A stretch of DNA of 64,000 nucleotides, taken from Paraconexibacter sp040581415 (lineage in GTDB: Bacteria > Actinomycetota > Thermoleophilia > Solirubrobacterales > Solirubrobacteraceae). This document shows, one piece after another, positions 16,016 to 27,800 of the stretch; position 1 is the stretch's first letter; each line of letters opens with the position of its first letter. The position numbers and the translations under genes are program-made. Under the pieces are notes generated by a model. It saw only the letters and a list, made by a program, of their open reading frames with translations, did no database searches and had not been told where the DNA came from. Location: positions 5,022,001 through 5,086,000 of the forward strand of contig NZ_CP114014.1 in assembly GCF_040581415.1 (NCBI RefSeq). Direction: 5' to 3'.

Positions 16016-16840
16016 ATGGACCCCTTCCAAGCAATCCTCCTCGGGATCGTCCAGGGACTCACCGAGTTCCTGCCGATCTCCTCGACCGGCCACCTGCGCA
16101 TCATCCCCGCCTTCTTCGGCTGGGAGGACCCGGGCGCGGCGTTCACCGCCGTCACCCAGCTCGGCACGGTGCTGGCGATCCTCATCTACTTCCGCCAGGA
16201 CCTCTGGCGGATCGTGACGGCGACCTCGAAGTCGGTGCGCGGGGAGCGCTGGCGGTCGGCCGACCTGGACGCCAAGATCGGCTGGTACATCATCATCGGC
16301 ACGATCCCGATCGGGATCTGCGGCCTCGCGTTCCGCAGCGTGATCGAGGACGGCGCCCGCTCGCTGTACGTCATCGGCATCGCCCTGATCGTCTTCTCCT
16401 TCGTGATCCTCCGGGCCGAGGCGGCGGGCAAGCAGGAGCGCAAGATCGAGGACATCACCGCCCGCGACGGCCTGATGATCGGCGTCTTCCAGGCGATCGC
16501 GCTCATCCCGGGCGTGAGCCGGTCGGGCGCGACGATCTCCGGCGGCCTGCTGCTGGGCTTCAACCGCGCCGACGCCGCGCGCTACTCGTTCCTCCTCAGC
16601 ATCCCGGCGGTCGTCCTGTCCGGGCTGCTGCAGCTGAAGGATATCGGCGACGACTCCGGCGCGAACGCGGGCGTGGCGCCGACCGTCATCGCGACGGTCC
16701 TGGCGTTCGCGGTCGGCTACGCGACGATCGAGTTCATGCTGCGGTTCGTCACGCGCCACTCGATCGGCGTCTTCTGCGGCTACCGCGTGGCGATGGGCGC
16801 GCTGGTGCTGCTGCTGGTGGGGACGGGCGTCATCGCCTGA
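16016..16840 (+). CDS. uppP: Undecaprenyl-diphosphatase UppP (BacA)
   Basis: A 274-residue polytopic membrane enzyme that removes one phosphate from undecaprenyl diphosphate, regenerating the lipid carrier for peptidoglycan and other wall polymers; it is linked to bacitracin resistance. The two diagnostic motifs are intact: VQGLTEFLPISSTGHL (residues 12-27) and PGVSRSGATISGG (165-177, with R169). About eight membrane helices fit the sequence and the length is typical. Its stop codon directly abuts the stop codon of the convergent holB gene, with no spacer at all. Confidence 0.95.
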   Translation: MDPFQAILLGIVQGLTEFLPISSTGHLRIIPAFFGWEDPGAAFTAVTQLGTVLAILIYFRQDLWRIVTATSKSVRGERWRSADLDAKIGWYIIIGTIPIGICGLAFRSVIEDGARSLYVIGIALIVFSFVILRAEAAGKQERKIEDITARDGLMIGVFQAIALIPGVSRSGATISGGLLLGFNRADAARYSFLLSIPAVVLSGLLQLKDIGDDSGANAGVAPTVIATVLAFAVGYATIEFMLRFVTRHSIGVFCGYRVAMGALVLLLVGTGVIA

Positions 16841-17965
16841 TCACCGGGTGGCGACGGCCCGTTCCAGGCGGAAGGCCAAGGCCTCCACCGCGAGGTCCTC
16901 GGTCGCATTCACTTCGCGCAGGGCGAAGCGCGTCTCGTCGACGAGGTCGACCCCGGCCCGCAGGCCGTGGGCGTTGGCGAATCCCGCCGCGTCCTGCGCG
17001 ACGGCGTCCGCCCGGTCGCTGTGGTGGACCAGCTCGGGGGCGCCGTCGACGGTGACGGCGACGTCGCGCAGCCACAGGCCGACCAGGCCCAGGGCCTGGT
17101 CCAGCGCCTGGATCCGCGCCCGCCGCTGGGCGCGCTTGCCGGTGTCGGTCGCCTCGCGCTTGGCCCGCGCCTGCTCCTTGACCGGCAGGAACGGCAGGTC
17201 GGCGGCGAGGCGGTCCTCGACGGCCTTCAGCGCGCCCTCGCCGTGGGCGCCGGCCCGCTCGAGCAGCGCGGTCCACGGGCGGCCGGCCAGGTCCTGCGCG
17301 ATGCAGGCGCGAGCGAGTCGCTCGGCGCCGGCGCGCAGGGCGGGCCCTTCCCCCAGCGCCAGCATCAGCGCGCGCTCGCCGTCCCCCAGCGCAAGGCGCG
17401 CGCACGCCTCGGCCTGGTCCGGCGGGACGCGGGAGGCGAGGCGATCCGCGAGCTTCTGAACGGTCGGCGCCTCGAAGCGGACGGCCTGGCAGCGGCTGCG
17501 GATCGTCGGCAGGACCTCGCCGATGCGGTCCGTCAGCAGGATCAGGTGGGCGAAGGACGGCGGCTCCTCGAGCGTCTTGAGCATCCGGTTCGCGGCCGCG
17601 TCGTTCATGGTGTGCGCGCCCTCGATGACGAAGACGCGGCGGCGCGACTCGAACGGGGTGTGGGTGGACGCAGCGACGACGGCCTCGTCGATGTCCGCCT
17701 TCACCAGGACGTTGGCGCCGCTCGGGACGACCCAGGTGAGGTCCGGATGGACGCCCTCGATCGCGCGCCGCGCGGCGTTCGCGGCGTCCTGCGCGCCGTC
17801 CGCCAGTAGCGCGGCGGCGAACTGGCGGGCGGCGTCCCGCTTGCCCGCCCCGGCCGGGCCGTGGAAGAGGTACGCGTGCGACGGGTTGCCCGCCGGCGGG
17901 ACGGCGGCGTCGAGGACGGCGCGGGCGTGGGGGTGGTCCTCGGTGGCGGGCAGGAGCGCGGGCAC
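16841..17965 (-). CDS. holB: DNA polymerase III subunit delta' (clamp loader)
   Basis: A 374-residue AAA+ protein of the clamp-loader family. It has a Walker A loop HGPAGAGKR (residues 35-43), a Walker B-like VFVIEGAHTMNDAAANRML, the EEPP segment and the SRC motif in IRSRCQAVRF. It loads the sliding clamp at replication forks. The region that normally carries four zinc-binding cysteines (just after the Walker A helix, residues 57-75 here) reads AQDAANAARRAIEGVHPDL and has none. It starts at a GTG (17965) with TACCCT 8 nt upstream. The gene is divergent from tmk, a common pairing, and its product works with the tau and delta subunits encoded elsewhere. Confidence 0.88.
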   Translation of the reverse strand: MPALLPATEDHPHARAVLDAAVPPAGNPSHAYLFHGPAGAGKRDAARQFAAALLADGAQDAANAARRAIEGVHPDLTWVVPSGANVLVKADIDEAVVAASTHTPFESRRRVFVIEGAHTMNDAAANRMLKTLEEPPSFAHLILLTDRIGEVLPTIRSRCQAVRFEAPTVQKLADRLASRVPPDQAEACARLALGDGERALMLALGEGPALRAGAERLARACIAQDLAGRPWTALLERAGAHGEGALKAVEDRLAADLPFLPVKEQARAKREATDTGKRAQRRARIQALDQALGLVGLWLRDVAVTVDGAPELVHHSDRADAVAQDAAGFANAHGLRAGVDLVDETRFALREVNATEDLAVEALAFRLERAVATR

Positions 17966-18080
17966 GGTCCGCGAGGGTAGTGGAGCGCGGCGCCGGATCG
18001 GCCGCGGCGCCGGTCACCGGCGCGGGCGGCGAGGCTGTGCGGTCCCCGGGGGCATCCGTCCCGTGTGGCAGGCTGCCGCG
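17966..18080. promoter_or_regulatory. Divergent holB/tmk spacer with palindrome
   Basis: Toward holB, TACCCT (17974-17979, minus strand) lies 8 nt before its GTG. The middle holds the palindrome GCGCCGGT-C-ACCGGCGC (18007-18023) and two direct copies of GCGGCGCCGG (17987-17996 and 18004-18013). Toward tmk only a poor CAGGCT hexamer is seen 6 nt before the start. The palindrome could be an operator or just a product of high GC. Confidence 0.35.
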
Positions 18081-18713
18081 GTGACGCGCGGACGGCTCAT
18101 CACCATCGAAGGCCTCGACGGCGCCGGCAAGAGCACGCTCGCGACGGGCCTGCTGGCCGCGCTGCGGGACGCCGGGGTCGACGCGGAGCTCCTGCGGGAG
18201 CCGGGCGGCGTCGTCCTCTCCGAGCGCATCCGCACGCTGGTGAAGGACCCGTCGCTCACGGTCTGCGCGCCGGCGGAGGCGCTCTTGTACGCCGCGGCCC
18301 GGGCGCAGCTGGTCAGCGAGCGGCTCGTCCCCCTGCTGGAGGCGGGCCGCTGGGTGCTGCTCGACCGCTTCGTCGACTCCTCCCTGGCCTACCAGGGCGC
18401 GGGCCGGGGCATGGGGATCCCGGCGGTCGCGGCGATCAACGCCCTGGCGACCGGAGGCCTGGAGGCCGACCGCACGCTGCTGCTGCGCCTGGATCCCGCG
18501 GTCGGCCGGGCGCGGCAGGCGGAGCGCGGCGAGGCCCCGGATCGCCTGGAGCAGGAGGCGGGCGGCTTCTTCGATCTGATCGCCGCTGCCTACGACGAGC
18601 TCGCGGCAGCCGCACCGGCGCGCTTCCGGGTCCTCGACGCGACCGGCACGCCGGAGGCGGTCCTGGCCGCTGCTGTCACGGCCGTGACCGATCTGCTCCC
18701 GGCGGCGTCCTGA
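18081..18713 (+). CDS. tmk: Thymidylate kinase
   Basis: A 210-residue P-loop kinase that converts dTMP to dTDP with ATP. It carries the P-loop EGLDGAGKSTL (residues 10-20), the dTMP-binding DRFVDSSLAYQGAGRG (95-110) and a LID-region with RQAERGEAPDRLEQE. The length is right for bacterial Tmk. The GTG at 18081 gives the standard start just before LITIEG; a much longer open frame upstream is antisense to holB. It is divergent from holB and followed after 126 bp by the giant coiled-coil gene on the same strand. Confidence 0.94.
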   Translation: MTRGRLITIEGLDGAGKSTLATGLLAALRDAGVDAELLREPGGVVLSERIRTLVKDPSLTVCAPAEALLYAAARAQLVSERLVPLLEAGRWVLLDRFVDSSLAYQGAGRGMGIPAVAAINALATGGLEADRTLLLRLDPAVGRARQAERGEAPDRLEQEAGGFFDLIAAAYDELAAAAPARFRVLDATGTPEAVLAAAVTAVTDLLPAAS

Positions 18714-18839
18714 TCCGCTGCGGGCAGTGGCGATGCGCTCGTGCTGCGCGGCTCCGAGCCGCGGCTGAGCGCCCGCGGGTCGCCGTAAGATGCAGGCGCT
18801 GCACGCCAGGATGACCTCTTCCACGCGCAACACGAGCCG
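18714..18839 (+). promoter_or_regulatory. Leader of the giant coiled-coil gene, with a 10-codon upstream frame
   Basis: TAAGAT (18786-18791) is a fair -10 box; I see no good -35. Downstream of it an ATG at 18811 opens a 10-codon frame (MTSSTRNTSR) whose TGA (18841-18843) overlaps the GTG start of the giant gene as GTGA. This arrangement would couple translation of the large gene to the short peptide. No Shine-Dalgarno sequence precedes the GTG itself, which makes coupling more plausible. Confidence 0.4.
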
Positions 18840-21800
18840 GTGAGCTCCCGCCAGCCCACCTTCGCGGTCGAGCTCTTCGAGCGCGTCGACGCGTCCCCCG
18901 GCACGGTCCTGCTGCGCCTGCAGGGCACGTGGCGGGCCCCGCAGCGCGAGCGCCTGCCGTCCCCCGTCCTGCTGCTGGACGACGGACGCCGGACGAAGCG
19001 ACTGCCACCCCTCCCCGGTCCCGACGACGCGTCCCCGCTGGCCACCCCGGAGGGCACGACGTGGCGCGCGGCGTTCCGCGTCTCGGCCGACCTGCTGGGG
19101 CCGCGCGTGGCGTTCGCGCTCGACGGCGGCGACGAGGTCCTGGTCGACCTGCCGCCGCCGGAGCGTCGTGCCGCGCCCGTGCGGGGAGCGCCGGCGGCGG
19201 AGCCGGGGGCCGGTCCGGAGGCCGCGGACGTCGTCGTCGCGGGCGACGGCCCGGCGGTCGTGGAGCTGCGCCGGGCAATGGCTGCCGAGCGCCGCCGGCG
19301 GCAGGAGGCCGAGAAGGTCGCGGTCGAGCGCCGGGACGCGCTGCGCCGGCTGGAGGCGCGGCTGGCCGAGGAACGTCGTGCGCGGGCCGAGGCGGAGGCG
19401 CGCGTGGACGCGGAGCGTCGGGCGCGCGCCGACCTGGAGACCCAGGCCCAGGAGCAGGCGAGCGAGCGCGAGCAGGCGGGCGGTTACCTCGCGTCACTCG
19501 AGGCGCACGTCGCCGAGCTCATGAAGGACCAGCGGACCGCGGTGGACACGGCGCAGCGTGCCGCCAAGGAGACCGACGCCGCGCGGGCGGAGCTGGCCCA
19601 GGCCCACGCGCTCGAGCGGGACCTGAAGTCGGCCCTGCGTCAGGCGCGGATCGACCGCGAGAACGCGGTGGTCGCCACCCGGGAGGAGCTCGGGGCGAAG
19701 CTGTCGAGCTTCCGCGAGCAGGCGCGAGCGGAGGCGCAGGGACTCGTCGAGCGGGCCGCCGCGGAAGTCGACGCGGCGCGCTCCGCTGCAGCCGCCGAGG
19801 CCGACGCGGCCGCGCGGGCCGAGCTCACCGGCGCCGTGCAGGCCGCGGACGAGGCACGCGCGGTGGCGGAGGTCGCCGCGGCACGTGCCCGCGAGGACGC
19901 TGCCGCGGCGCGGGCTGCGGCCGACACCGCGCAGTCCGGGGCGCAGGAGAGCGCGCGCGCCGCCGAGGCCGCGGCGCTCGAGCAGGCAGCGGCCGAGGCG
20001 GCGGCGCAGGACGCCGCTGCCCGCAGCGCGGCCGCCGTCGCCGGCGCCGAGCAGGACCGCGAGCGCGCCGCCGCCGAGCTCGCCGCCGCACAGGCACAGG
20101 CACAAGCCGCCGAGCAGGCCGCACGGGATGCCGCCGCGCAGGCCGAGGCACGAGCCGCGTCTGCCGAAGCTGACCGCGTGCAGGCTCAGGCCGCTGCCGA
20201 GGACGCCCTGGCGGAGGCCCGGCAGGCGTCGGCGCGCGCCGCCGCTGCGGAGGCCGGCGCCGCTGCTGCGGTGGCCGCAGCGGAGGAGGCGCTGGCCCAG
20301 GGCGAAGCCGAGCGCGACGCTGCCCGTGCCGAGGCCGAAGGGGACCGCGCTGAAGCGGCGCAGGCCGCTGCTCGCGTCGCCGACGCCGAGGCCCGCGCCG
20401 CTGCTGCGGCAGCGGACGCCGCGGCGGCCCGCGACGCTGCCGAGGCGGCGCAGGCGCGAAGCACCGAGCTCGAGGGCGACGCGCTGACCGCGCTGGCCGC
20501 GCAGGCGGCGGCCGAGGACGAGGCGACCCGGACGCAGGCCGGGCTCGCGGTCGCGGTCGAGGCGCGCGAGACGGCCATGGCGGCCGCCACTGCCGCGGGC
20601 GCCGAGGCCGAGCAGGCGGTCACGGCGGCGCGGGCCGAGGCCGAGCGGGCGGTCGCCGCGGCGCAGGCTGAGGCGGAGGAGTCGGTCGCGGCGGCGCGGG
20701 TGGAATCCGAGCAGGCGGTCGCGGCGGCGCAGGCTCACGCCGAGGAGTCCATCGCGGCGGCGCGGGCCGAGGCCCAGACGCTCGCCGACTCGGTGCAGGA
20801 CCGCGCGGCCGCCGCGGTCGACGAAGCCGAGCAGCGCCGAGCGGCTGCCGAAGCCGCGGCCGCTGCTGCGGTGGACGAGGCCGAGCAGAAGGGAGCCGCG
20901 GCGCAGTCCGCCGTCGACGCCGCGGTCGCTGAAGCGGAGCGTCGCGTCGCGGCCGCCGACGCTGCCGCTCGACAGGCCGCCGAGGCCGCCAAGGCGAGCG
21001 CCGAGAAGGCCGCTGCCGCCGAGGAGGAGGCCGCGACGGCGGCCCGCCGGGCGACGGCCGCCGAGGCGTGGGCCGATAAGAGCGACCGCACCGCGTCTGA
21101 GCGCGTGACGGGCGCCGAGCAGACGGCACGAGCGGCAATCGAGGCGGCGGACGCGCGCGTGCTCCGCGCGCAGGAGGACGCGCGCCGTGCGGTGGCCGAC
21201 GCCGAGGCGCGGGCCGCCGAAATCGGCGAGGCGGCCGCGCGCGCGGAGCGCGATGCGCAGGCGGCGGTTGCCGCCGCAGAGGCTGCGGCCGGCGCGGCAC
21301 AGGCCGATCTGACCGCCGCGGTCGAAGCGGCGCAGCGCGAGGCCGCGGCCGCGGTCGAGGCAGCGATCAGTGACTCGGCGGCCGCCATCGAGGCGGCGCG
21401 GGCCGGCTCAAGGGAAACCGTCGAGGCGGCGCGGGCGGAGGCCGCGGCAGCAGTCGCCGCGGCCCAGCGCGATGCGGCAGCCGCCGTCGACGCTGCGCAC
21501 ACCGAGGCCGCGGCCGCGACGGCAGCCGCCCAGCGCGACGCGGAGGCTGCGATCGCGGCGGCGCAGGCCGAGGCGTCGGAGGCACGCCGCGACGCCGAGG
21601 GCGCGTCCCTCACCATCCGCGCCGAGGCCGAGACAGCGATCGACGACGCTCGCGCGGAGGGCGCAGCAGCGGTCGACGCGTCCCGCGCTCAGGCGGCGGA
21701 GGCGCTGAACGCCGCACAGGCGGAGGCGGAGGCGGCAGTGGCCGCGGCGCGGAAGGAGGCGGACGACGCTGTCGCGGCGGTGCGGGCCGAGGCCGACGCC

Positions 21801-24800
21801 GCCACGGCCGCAGCGGTCGCCGCCGCCCGGGCTGAAGCCACCGCGGCCCGCGAGGTGGCTCGGGAGCGCGCCGACCGGGAGCTCGCCGACGCCCGGGCCG
21901 CCCTCGCGTCTGCACGCGACGAGGCTGCCGCGTCCGCCGAGGCCGTCGCCGCGGCCCGGACGGAGGCCGAGGGGACCGTCGCCGCAGCCCGAGCAGTCGC
22001 AGAGGCGCAGATCGCGACCGCACGTGCCGAGGCGGACGACCGCACCTCGGCCGTCGAGGCCGAGGCCCAGGCGAAGCTCGAGTCCGTCGAGGCCGCCGCC
22101 GAGGCCACGGTCCGTGCCGCCCGCGAACAGGGCGCCGAGGCGATCGACGCTGCGCGAGCAGACGCGCTCGCAGCGCGCAGCGAAGCCGACGCCGCGCAGC
22201 AGGCGGCAGCGTCGGCCATCGCCGCCGCGGAGCGTCAGCAGGCCGAGCACGAGGCCGAGCGGCGTGAGATCGCCGCGACCGTCGACCGCGCCCGGGAGGA
22301 GACCGAGGCGGCGCGGGCCGAGCTGGCCGCCGCCGAGCGCGAGGCCGCAGCTGCCGTCGATGCCGCGCAGGCAGCAGCGGACGCGGCGCGAGCTGAGGCC
22401 GCCGCCACGGCGGAGGTCGTCGAGGCCGACGCCGCCGCCTCGGTCCGCGCGGCCCTCAGCGTCGCCGCGAACAAGGTCCAGGAGGCGCGCCGCGAGGCGA
22501 CCGCCGCCGTCGACGCCGCCCACGCGGATGCGGCTGCAGCAGTCGACCGTGCTCGCGCCGAGGCCGCCGGCGCCGCAGAGGCAGAGATCGAGGCAGCACG
22601 GGCGGCCGAGCGGGAGCAGGCCCAGTCCCAGCTGGACGCCGCCCTGACGGCGGAGCGCGAGCAGTCCCGGGTCAAGCTGGACACCGCGTTGAGCGCCGAG
22701 CGTGAGCAGGGCCAGGTCACGCTGGACGCCGCCCGCGCTGACGCCGACGCCGCTGTCCAGGCGGCCGAGGCCGCAGCCGCCGCCGCGAGCCAGGACCTCC
22801 AACAGGTGCAGGCGCAGGCGGCGGCCGCCCTGGAGCAGGCACGGGCGGAGAGCGCTCAGGAGCTGGCGGATGCCGCGGCCGCCGTCGAAGCAGCGCGCGC
22901 CGAGCAGGCACGCGCCGCCTCCGCCCACGAACAGCTGCGGGTCGAGCACGCCCAGGCGCAAGCGCAGACCGCTGCCGCACTCGTGGCGGCGCAGGCCGAG
23001 CACGACGAAGTCCAGGCACAGGCCGCCGCCGCACTGGAAGAGGCACGGGCCGAACACGCCCGGGCCCAGGCACAGGCCGCCGCCGCGCTGGACGAGGCAC
23101 GGGCCGAGGCGGCCGCGCTCGCCGACCGCGCCCGCACCGAAGCCACCGCGGTCGAGTCGGCAGAGGCCGACGCCGCCGCAGCCCGCGCCGAGCTCGACGC
23201 CGCCCGCGCCGACGCGGCACGCGCGGCGGACGAGGCGCAGGCCGCGGTCGAGCGGGCACGGGCCGACGCCGCCACGGCAGTCGCGAGTGCGCAGGCGGAG
23301 GCGAGCGCGGCGGTCGACAGCGCGCGTGCCGAAGCGAACGCCGCGGTCGCCGGCGCCCAGGCCGAGGCCACCGCGGCTGTCGACGCCGCGAACGCCCGGA
23401 CCGCATCGGTCCGGGCGGACCTTGACGCCGCCCTCGCCGACGCTGACGCGATCGCGGCGCAGGCCCGGACGGACGCCGACGCCGCCATCGAGGCGATCCG
23501 CACCGAGGCGCTCCAACAGGCCGAGCGAGCCCGCACGGACGCCGATGCTGCCATCCAAGCGGTCCGCGGCGAGGCGCGCGAACAGGCCGACCAGGCTCGC
23601 GACGCGGCCGACGCCGCCGCCGAAGCCGCCCGCACCGAGGCGCTCCAACAGGCCGAGCAGGCTCGCGTGGAAGCAGACGCGGCCATCGAGGCCGCCCGCG
23701 CCGAGGCACTCCGGCAAGCCGATCAGGCTCGCGAAGAAGCGGATGCGGCCATCGAGGCCGCCCGCGCCGAGGCACGCCGGCAGGCCGACCAGGCCCGCGC
23801 GGAGGCCGACGCCGCCGTCGAGACGGCGCAAGCTGAGAGCGCAGCCGTGCGCGCGGAGCTCGACCTGGCCCGTGACGAGGCGGCACGTTCCGCCGAGGCA
23901 GCGACGACCGCGGCCGCCGCGGCCGCCCAGCAGGCCCAGGACGACGCGGCCGCGATGGACGCCGGCCGTGAGGAGCTCGCACGGGTCCGTGCCGAAGCGG
24001 ACGCGGCCATCGAGGCCGCCCGCACCGAGGCGGCCCGTGCGGTCGAGGCGGTCCACGCCGACGCAGCTACGGCCGCCGCCGCAGCGCGGGCGGCCGCCGA
24101 TGAGGCGCTCGCGTCCGCGCGCAGCGAGGCCGAGGCCGAGCTCGGCGCCGCCCGCGCCGACGCGGTGCAGCGGATCGAGGCCGCCGATGCCGCCATTCGG
24201 GCCGAAGCGGCCCGGCGTCTCGACGCCGTCGAAGCCACGATTCGGGCCGACGCAGCCCAGCGCATCGACGCCGCCGAAACGGCCGCCGAAGCCGCGGTCG
24301 CTGCCGCCCGGTCGGAGGCTGCCGCCGCTGTTGCGCAGGCCGTCGCCGACGCGGAAGCAGCCGCTGCCGCAGCAGCGGCAGAGTCCGAGCAGGTCCGGTC
24401 CGAGGCGACGGCCGCACTCGAAGCGGCGCGGACCGATGCCGCCGAGGCGCAGCGCAGCGCGGCTGACGCGGCCGAGCGAGCGCAGGCCGAGGCCGCCACG
24501 GCGCTCGCGGCGGCCCGCAGCGAGGCAGAGGCCGCGGTGGAGGCCGTGCGCGCCGCAGCAGCGACCGAGCTCGACGAAGCCCGGCAGGAAGCGGCCGCTG
24601 CAGTCGCCGCCGCCGAGGAGGACGCGTCCACGCGTGTCGCCGCCGCCGAGGCCGTCGCGGCCGACCTCACCGCGCGTCTCGCCGCGACCGAGGACGACAC
24701 GTCCACGCGCCTCGCCGCCGCTGAAGCCGACGCCGCCGGCCGCATCGCGGACGCCGAGGCCCGCGCGAGTGCCGCGGCGGACGCGGCCCGCGCCGCCGCC

Positions 24801-27800
24801 GACACCGCTGTCAGCGAGGCGCGCGCCGAGGCGCAGGACGCGCTCGTCCTGGCCGAGCAGGCCCAGCAGCACGCCGCCGTCGCCGAGGCCAGGGCGGACG
24901 CCGAGGCGGACCGCGCCGAGCAGGCCGAGGCGCAGGCCGCCGCCGCAGCCGCTGTGGCGACCGCCGCCCAGGAGGACCGCTCCGCGACGGAGGCCCGCGC
25001 GCTGACCGCGGTGGCCGCGGCCGAGGAACGGGTCGGTACCGCGGAGGCACTGGCCGCCGAGGCCCAGGCGCAGGCGGCAAAGGCCACCGACCAGGTCGCT
25101 GCCGGCGTCGCCGAGGCCGAGATGCTCCTCGAGGCGCTCGCCGCGGCCGAGCGCGGCGCCGCGGAGGCAGCGACGGCGGCTGCGGCCGAGCTCAACACGG
25201 TGCGGACGGCCGCGCGTGCCGCAGCCGACCAGGCGATCGCGGACCGCGAGGCGGCCGTCGCCGGCGTCCGCGAGCGGGCCCAGCGGGCCCTGTCCGAACG
25301 CGACGCCGCGGTGGCTGACGCCAAGCGCGAGGCCGAGTTCGCCGCCGAGCATGCCCGCGACCGCGCCCTCGCCGAAGCGAAGGCCGAACGCGACGAGCTC
25401 GTCGCCGCGCACCAGCGGCAGACCAGCCAGCGCCTCGCCGACAAGGACGCGGCCCTCGCCGCGGCGCACGCCGAGCACCTCGACGCAGCCGACTCGGCGA
25501 TTGCAGCACTCGCTGCCGTTGCTGCGGAGCGCGACGCCGACCGTGCCGCGGCGGCGGACGCCGCCGCGGAAGCCGCCGCCGCCCTCGCCCGGGAGCAGCA
25601 AGCCACCGCTGAGGCCGCCGCCGCGCGGGACGCGGTCGCCGAGCAGCTCGCTGCGGCCGAGCTGCGCATCGAGCAGACCGTGGGCGCGCTCGCCGCCGCG
25701 CAGCAGTCCGCCGCCCGCGAGGCCGACGCGCGAGCGGTCGTCACCGGCGAGCGGGACGAGGCCGTCGCCACCGTGCAGGACCTGCAGGAGCGGGTCGGTG
25801 CGCTGCGGTCGCAGGTTCGCGGGCTCGAGGGCAGCGTCCAGCTGTCGAGCGGCGAAGCCGCCGCTCGCGCCGAGCTCGAGGAGCGCCTTGCGGCGGAGGG
25901 ACGCCGGCGGCTCGAGCTCGAGCGCGAGGCCGCCGAGCTCCCGACGCTCCGTGCGGCGCTCCAGGAGCACGCGGGTGTCCGCCGCGCCGCCGAGGCCCGC
26001 ACCGACGAGCTGGCAGCGGCACTCGCGGAGGCGCGCACCGCCCTGGCCGAGGCGGTCGGGCGCGCGGACGCGCTCGAGAACGACACGTCCGCGGCGGTCG
26101 ACCAGCACCGCGCGGCGAGCGACGACGCCGAGGCGCAGATCGCCGCCCTCACCGCCGAGCTGGCCGCGGCCCGCGCGGCGGCCGAGGTCGCCGCCGCCAC
26201 GGAGGCATCCCGGTCCGACGAGCTCGCCGCGCTGAGCGCCGAGCTTGCTGCGGCACGCGAAGCCGCGCAGCAGGAGGCGTCGGGGCACACCGACGCCGCC
26301 GAGCAGCGCGCGATCGCGCTCGCGGCCGCCGACGAGCGCGCCACCGAGCTGGACGCCGTGCGCGCGGAGCTCGCCGCGACGCAGGAAGAGCTCGCTGCCG
26401 CCCGGCGCGAGGCGGAGGACGCCGGCGGCCGTCATGACGACGAGGCCGCCGCGCGAACGACCGCCGAGCAGCAGGCGGCGGAGCTCGCGGAGGAGCACGC
26501 CACCACCGCCGCTCTCCTGGCCGACGCCCGCGAGGACCAGCGCGTGCTCGAGGACCAGCTCCGGGTCCTCGCCGAGGACCGCGACGCCGCGGCGGCCCGC
26601 GGCGTCGAGCTGGAGGCCGAGCTCGCCGCCCTCCGCGGCGCGGTCGAGACGTCCACGTCGGGGCGCGACGATCTCGACGCACGGGTGGCCGAGCTGCGGA
26701 CCGAGCTCGACGCGACGACCGAGGCTCGCGCTGCGGCCGAGGCCGCGCTGGCCGACGAGCACGAGCAGCGGACCCAGGTCGAGGCCGCGCTGACCGTTGC
26801 GCAGGAGCAGCGGACCCGGGCCGAGGCTGCCGCCGCCGAGCACGAGCGACTGCGCACCGAGGCGGAGATCGACCACGACCTCGCCATCGACGATGCCGAA
26901 CGGGCCGAACAGCAGGCCGAGCGCCTGGAAGCCGCTCGCGCCGCCGCGGTGGCCGACGCCGAGGAGGCACGCGAGCGGCTCGCGGCGGCCGAGTCCGCTG
27001 CCGAGGCCGCCGCCGCGACAGCCGCCGCCGCGGAAGCGCGCGCGGTCGCGGCCGAGGCGAGCACGCTCGAGCTCGCGGCCCGTGCCGAGGACGCCGAGGG
27101 CCGCGCCGCCGACGCCCTGCGGGCCCTCGCCGCCCACGAGGCATCGGGCCGGCAGCACAGCGCCCTCGCCCAAGACGCCCATGCAGCACGCGCTGCGGCC
27201 GAGACCGAGTCGCAGGACGCCGGCGCGGCCCGCGCAGCCGCCGAGGACGAGGCGCGCGAGGCCGACAGCGCAAGGACCGCCGCTGAGGCGGACGCGCGCA
27301 CTGCCGACGCGGCGCGCGTCGCCGCCGAAGCCGAGACCGAGCAAGCCGAAGCCGCACGCCTCGCCGCCGAAACCGAGACCGAGCAAGCCGAAGCCGCACG
27401 CCTCGCCGCCGAAGCCGAGACCCAGCAAGCCGAAGCCGCACGCCTCGCCGCCGAAGCCGACGCCGAGCAGGCCGCAGAGGCACGCCTTGCCGCCGAGGCC
27501 GAGACCGAGCAGGCCGAGGCAGCGCGCCGCGCGGCGGAGGCCGAGACCGAGCAGGCCGAAGCAGCGCGCCGCGTCGCGGAGGCGGAGCTGCGCGAGGCCG
27601 ACGCCGCGCGAGCCGCTGCGGAAGCCGACGCCCGTGAGGCGGACGCCGCCCGCGCGGCCGCCGAGGCCCGCGCCCGGGAGCTGACGACGGCCAGGGCCGC
27701 CGCGGACGCCCACGCCCGGGAGGCGGACGCGGCGCGGGTCGCAGCCGAGGCGGAGGCGCGCGAGGCCGACGCCGCCCGCGCCGCCGCCGAGGAGCAGGCG

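Noticed and set aside
21408..27713. A 2,101-codon open frame antisense to the giant coiled-coil gene
   Set aside because: It is Gly/Leu/Arg-rich with no domain, and arises because the sense codons (mostly GCx, GAG, GCG) leave no stops in antisense. The sense frame has coherent periodic repeats and a membrane anchor.
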